Below are positions 4,955-7,169 of a stretch of DNA of 7,169 nt, one piece after another; positions within the stretch are counted from its first letter, which is position 1; each line of letters opens with the position of its first letter. The stretch comes from an uncultured Clostridia bacterium. Lineage in GTDB: Bacteria; Bacillota_A; Clostridia; Christensenellales; Borkfalkiaceae. The notes beneath the pieces were generated by a model. The model saw nothing but the letters and a program-made list of their open reading frames with translations. It made no database searches and was not told the DNA's origin. The stretch spans positions 1-7,169 of the forward strand of contig CAKQXZ010000097.1 in assembly GCA_934292955.1 (NCBI GenBank), given 5' to 3'. A program made the translations under genes and the position numbers.

Positions 4955-5695
4955 TTGAAAAATTCTGTTTTCCCGAAAGATTACATACAGACCGTAAACG
5001 GCAAAAAAACGATAGTGACAGGAAAGGGCAAACCGCTAATTTTTCTTCACGGGTTTATGTCTTCTAAAGAAGCATTTTGCCGGCAGATAAGATATTTTTC
5101 GTCTTACTTTACCGTTTACGCGCCGGATCTTACAGGGTTCGGCGAAAACGCGGAGATGCCTTTTCCGTATTCGCTTGACGATTACGCGGAAGAGTTAAAA
5201 GAACTGATAAAATTCGTGGGCGGAAAAACATATGTCGCAGGGCATTCTTTTGGGTGCAGGATAGCAATTAAAACGGCAGCAACAAGCGATTTGATCGAAA
5301 AACTTGTTTTATGCGGCGCAGCAGGGCTTAAGCCTGCTTTTTCATTAAAAAAATGCATAAAACGCATGTCATATAAACTATCAAAGCCGTTTTTATCGCA
5401 AGAAAAATGTGAAAAAATCTTTTTTTCGCCTGATTACAGAATGACTGCGGGGAATTTAAGAAAAAGTTTCAAACTTATAACGAGCGAGTATCTTGACAAA
5501 TATATTTCAAAGATCGCTTGTCCCACATTTTGCATTTTCGGAGAAAACGATCGCGAAACGCCGCCGTATTTTATGAAAAGGCTTATAAAACAAATACCCG
5601 ATTGTGCTGGCGTGACGATGAAAAATTGCGGACATTTTTGTTTTGCCGAAAAGCCTGACGAATTCAATTGTATTGTAAAGGAATTTCTTTTATGA
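4955..5695 (+). CDS. Alpha/beta-hydrolase fold protein
   Basis: This is a complete 246-residue alpha/beta hydrolase. The oxyanion-hole segment LHGF lies at residues 31-34, the nucleophile elbow GHSFG at 96-100 (Ser98), the acid in FGENDRETPP (Asp199) and the final NCGHF (His227), so the catalytic triad is intact. A basic, Lys-rich cap region (about 126-175) separates the core strands. The substrate cannot be told from sequence; esterase or lipase-like activity is the general expectation. The start is a TTG at 4955. It is the first possible start because an in-frame stop lies at 4940-4942, and the ribosome site is weak (a purine run just upstream). It ends in a 4-bp ATGA overlap with murF, suggesting translational coupling and a possible envelope role, which is inference. 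Confidence 0.85.
   Translation: MKNSVFPKDYIQTVNGKKTIVTGKGKPLIFLHGFMSSKEAFCRQIRYFSSYFTVYAPDLTGFGENAEMPFPYSLDDYAEELKELIKFVGGKTYVAGHSFGCRIAIKTAATSDLIEKLVLCGAAGLKPAFSLKKCIKRMSYKLSKPFLSQEKCEKIFFSPDYRMTAGNLRKSFKLITSEYLDKYISKIACPTFCIFGENDRETPPYFMKRLIKQIPDCAGVTMKNCGHFCFAEKPDEFNCIVKEFLL
5320..5342 (+). terminator. Terminator-like hairpin inside the hydrolase gene (weak)
   Basis: AGCAGG (5320-5325) pairs with CCTGCT (5333-5338) around a 7-nt loop, followed by a run of T residues to 5342. The shape is that of an intrinsic terminator, but it lies within a coding region with only a 6-bp stem. It may be a chance result of the codons. It could at most attenuate read-through to murF. Confidence 0.25.
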
Positions 5696-7169
5696 TCTCT
5701 TTATTGACTAAAAAACCGGAAGAGTTGACTGCCGTCTCCGATATGTTTCATGGCGACGGCATTTTGACGTGCGCCTTTTTGGCGTTGTGTAACACTCTTT
5801 TGCTTGTGTTGATTTCATATAAATTTTTGCAGATAATGCAACAATCGGGGTACGAAGGTTTCGGATATTTCAAATGGCTGCGCCGCCGTGATAACGTCTA
5901 TCTTTCGCGACTGGCAACCGTATCTATGCTAAGCATACTCAGTTATCTGCTTTTTATTATAGCATTGTCGTTTATAGACGGCGACTGGGTTATTTATGCG
6001 GGATTTGCGTTCTACGTCCTGTTTATATTAATTTATTATCGGGCAGACAGAAAGCATAAAAGAAAAGTTCCGATAAATTATACCGCGCGTATGGAGCGGC
6101 TGATTACCGTATACTTCTTTGTATTACTTATCGTAAACTTCGGCGTTTTACTGCTTGTAAACCTTCTTGCCTATGCATTCAGATTTAATCCGTTACTTGT
6201 AAGGGTAAGATACTCGATTATTTGCGTTCTTCCCGTATGCGTGCCGTTTTTCGTGCTCGTCGCTTACTATATTACAAAACCGTTTGAAAAAGCGCGTCAG
6301 AAGAAATACATTGCAAGATGCACTCAAACGTTGTGTTCGCACCCCGATCTTATAAGAATAGGCATAACCGGAAGTTACGGAAAAACTTCGGTAAAAGAAA
6401 TTCTTAAAACTCTTCTTGAAGAAAAGTACAACGTTTTATCTACGCCAAGTTCTTTTAATACCCCTATGGGGATATGCAAAACTATCAATACACTGAAAAG
6501 CGATCATAATGTTTTTATTGCCGAAATGGGGGCAAGACATGTCGGCGACATTGCGGAACTTGCCGCCATTGTTAAACCCGATTACGCGATAATAAACGGC
6601 ATTGTAGGACAGCATCTTGAAACGTTCGGCTCTCTCGGGGCTGTGCAGCAAACCAAATATGAACTTGTAGAGAGCATGAGTAAAGGAGTTGTCGCTTATA
6701 CGATAGATAACGACGCGACTTCAGTTTTGTTTTCCGATTGTAAAATCAAATGCATTCCGGCGGGAATAGATAGATCGAAGAGCCCAAAGGTTTATGCCGA
6801 AGATATTACTTTATCCGACAGCGGAAGCGATTTTACTCTTTGTGTAAACGGAAATAAAGTGCGTTGCCACACGGCATTACTCGGTTCGCATAATATTTCG
6901 AATATCTGCCTTGCCGTCGCTATTGCTGCCGAAATGGGGCTTACAAGCGACGAATTATGTTCGGGTATTGCTCGGCTTAAACCCGTAAAACATCGGCTTG
7001 AATGCAGAAAAAACACTGAAGGCGTAACCATTATCGACGATAGTTATAATGCCAATACACGCGGTATAGACGCCGCTATGGAAGTCCTTTCCGAATTTGA
7101 CGGAAGAAAGATTGTCGTAACGCCGGGGCTTGTCGAACTCGGTCGTGAAGAAGACCTTGAGAACTATCG
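5692..7169 (+). CDS. murF: MurF-type Mur ligase with N-terminal five-span membrane domain (3' truncated by window)
   Basis: MurF adds D-Ala-D-Ala to UDP-MurNAc-tripeptide, completing the peptidoglycan precursor. The frame is open from ATG 5692 to the window end (492 codons). Residues 23-195 hold five hydrophobic spans (about 23-43, 75-95, 99-116, 137-163, 174-195). The Mur ligase core follows: P-loop TGSYGKTS (226-233, Lys231), SFNTPMG (254-260), the AEMGAR segment with Glu278, GQHLETFGS (306-314), TKYE with Lys322 as the probable carbamylated lysine, KHRLE (433-437) at the domain junction, and DDSYNAN (449-455). This last motif and the HRLE pattern favour MurF over MurC, D or E. An AAAGGA site (5677-5682) lies 9 nt before the ATG, which overlaps the hydrolase stop by 4 bp. 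Soluble MurF lacks the membrane domain, though membrane-fused forms exist in Clostridia. The C-terminal domain is cut off. Confidence 0.85.
   Translation, partial: MISLLTKKPEELTAVSDMFHGDGILTCAFLALCNTLLLVLISYKFLQIMQQSGYEGFGYFKWLRRRDNVYLSRLATVSMLSILSYLLFIIALSFIDGDWVIYAGFAFYVLFILIYYRADRKHKRKVPINYTARMERLITVYFFVLLIVNFGVLLLVNLLAYAFRFNPLLVRVRYSIICVLPVCVPFFVLVAYYITKPFEKARQKKYIARCTQTLCSHPDLIRIGITGSYGKTSVKEILKTLLEEKYNVLSTPSSFNTPMGICKTINTLKSDHNVFIAEMGARHVGDIAELAAIVKPDYAIINGIVGQHLETFGSLGAVQQTKYELVESMSKGVVAYTIDNDATSVLFSDCKIKCIPAGIDRSKSPKVYAEDITLSDSGSDFTLCVNGNKVRCHTALLGSHNISNICLAVAIAAEMGLTSDELCSGIARLKPVKHRLECRKNTEGVTIIDDSYNANTRGIDAAMEVLSEFDGRKIVVTPGLVELGREEDLENY

Noticed and set aside
1..7169. CRISPR array, insertion sequence, phage or defence island
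   Set aside because: No regularly spaced repeats, transposase, integrase or nuclease genes are seen; the genes are housekeeping families.

Overview
The window looks like chromosomal core sequence from a low-to-moderate GC Firmicute, most likely an uncultured clostridial lineage. The basis is gene content: a DUF421/DUF4363 pair, a YlmC/YmxH-type PRC-barrel protein, MinD with a MinE-like partner, a YihY-family membrane protein, a tsaE-tsaB-rimI cluster, and a Mur ligase with an N-terminal multi-span membrane domain. All of these are common in Clostridia. The GC content is moderate by eye and I see no compositional break. I found no mobile element, CRISPR array, tRNA or rRNA gene.

Layout. Positions 1-84 hold the last codons of a plus-strand gene that I cannot identify. 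Positions 174-1222 carry a minus-strand two-gene operon: a DUF421 membrane protein, then a DUF4363 protein overlapping it by 4 bp. Reading plus from 1297 is a small YlmC/YmxH-like gene, then a 112-bp gap with a sigma-A-like promoter. Next comes a tight operon of minD, a short minE-like gene (4-bp overlap) and a YihY-family membrane protein (1-bp gap). After a 59-bp gap with a strong-looking promoter, a second operon runs to the window end: tsaE, tsaB, rimI, an alpha/beta hydrolase and the 5' part of a membrane-anchored murF. In this operon the junctions overlap or are separated by 1 bp.

Function. The first plus operon concerns division-site placement at the membrane. The second couples tRNA t6A modification (TsaE, TsaB) and RimI-type N-terminal acetylation to peptidoglycan precursor synthesis (MurF). 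The hydrolase between them has a complete catalytic triad but no assignable substrate.

The points most worth a second look are a MinE-like protein without the N-terminal membrane-targeting segment, minD without an adjacent minC, a probably leaderless tsaE transcript, three consecutive non-ATG starts, and the five-span membrane domain fused to MurF. I did not find a convincing new multi-gene system; this is largely ordinary core genome with some unusual details.
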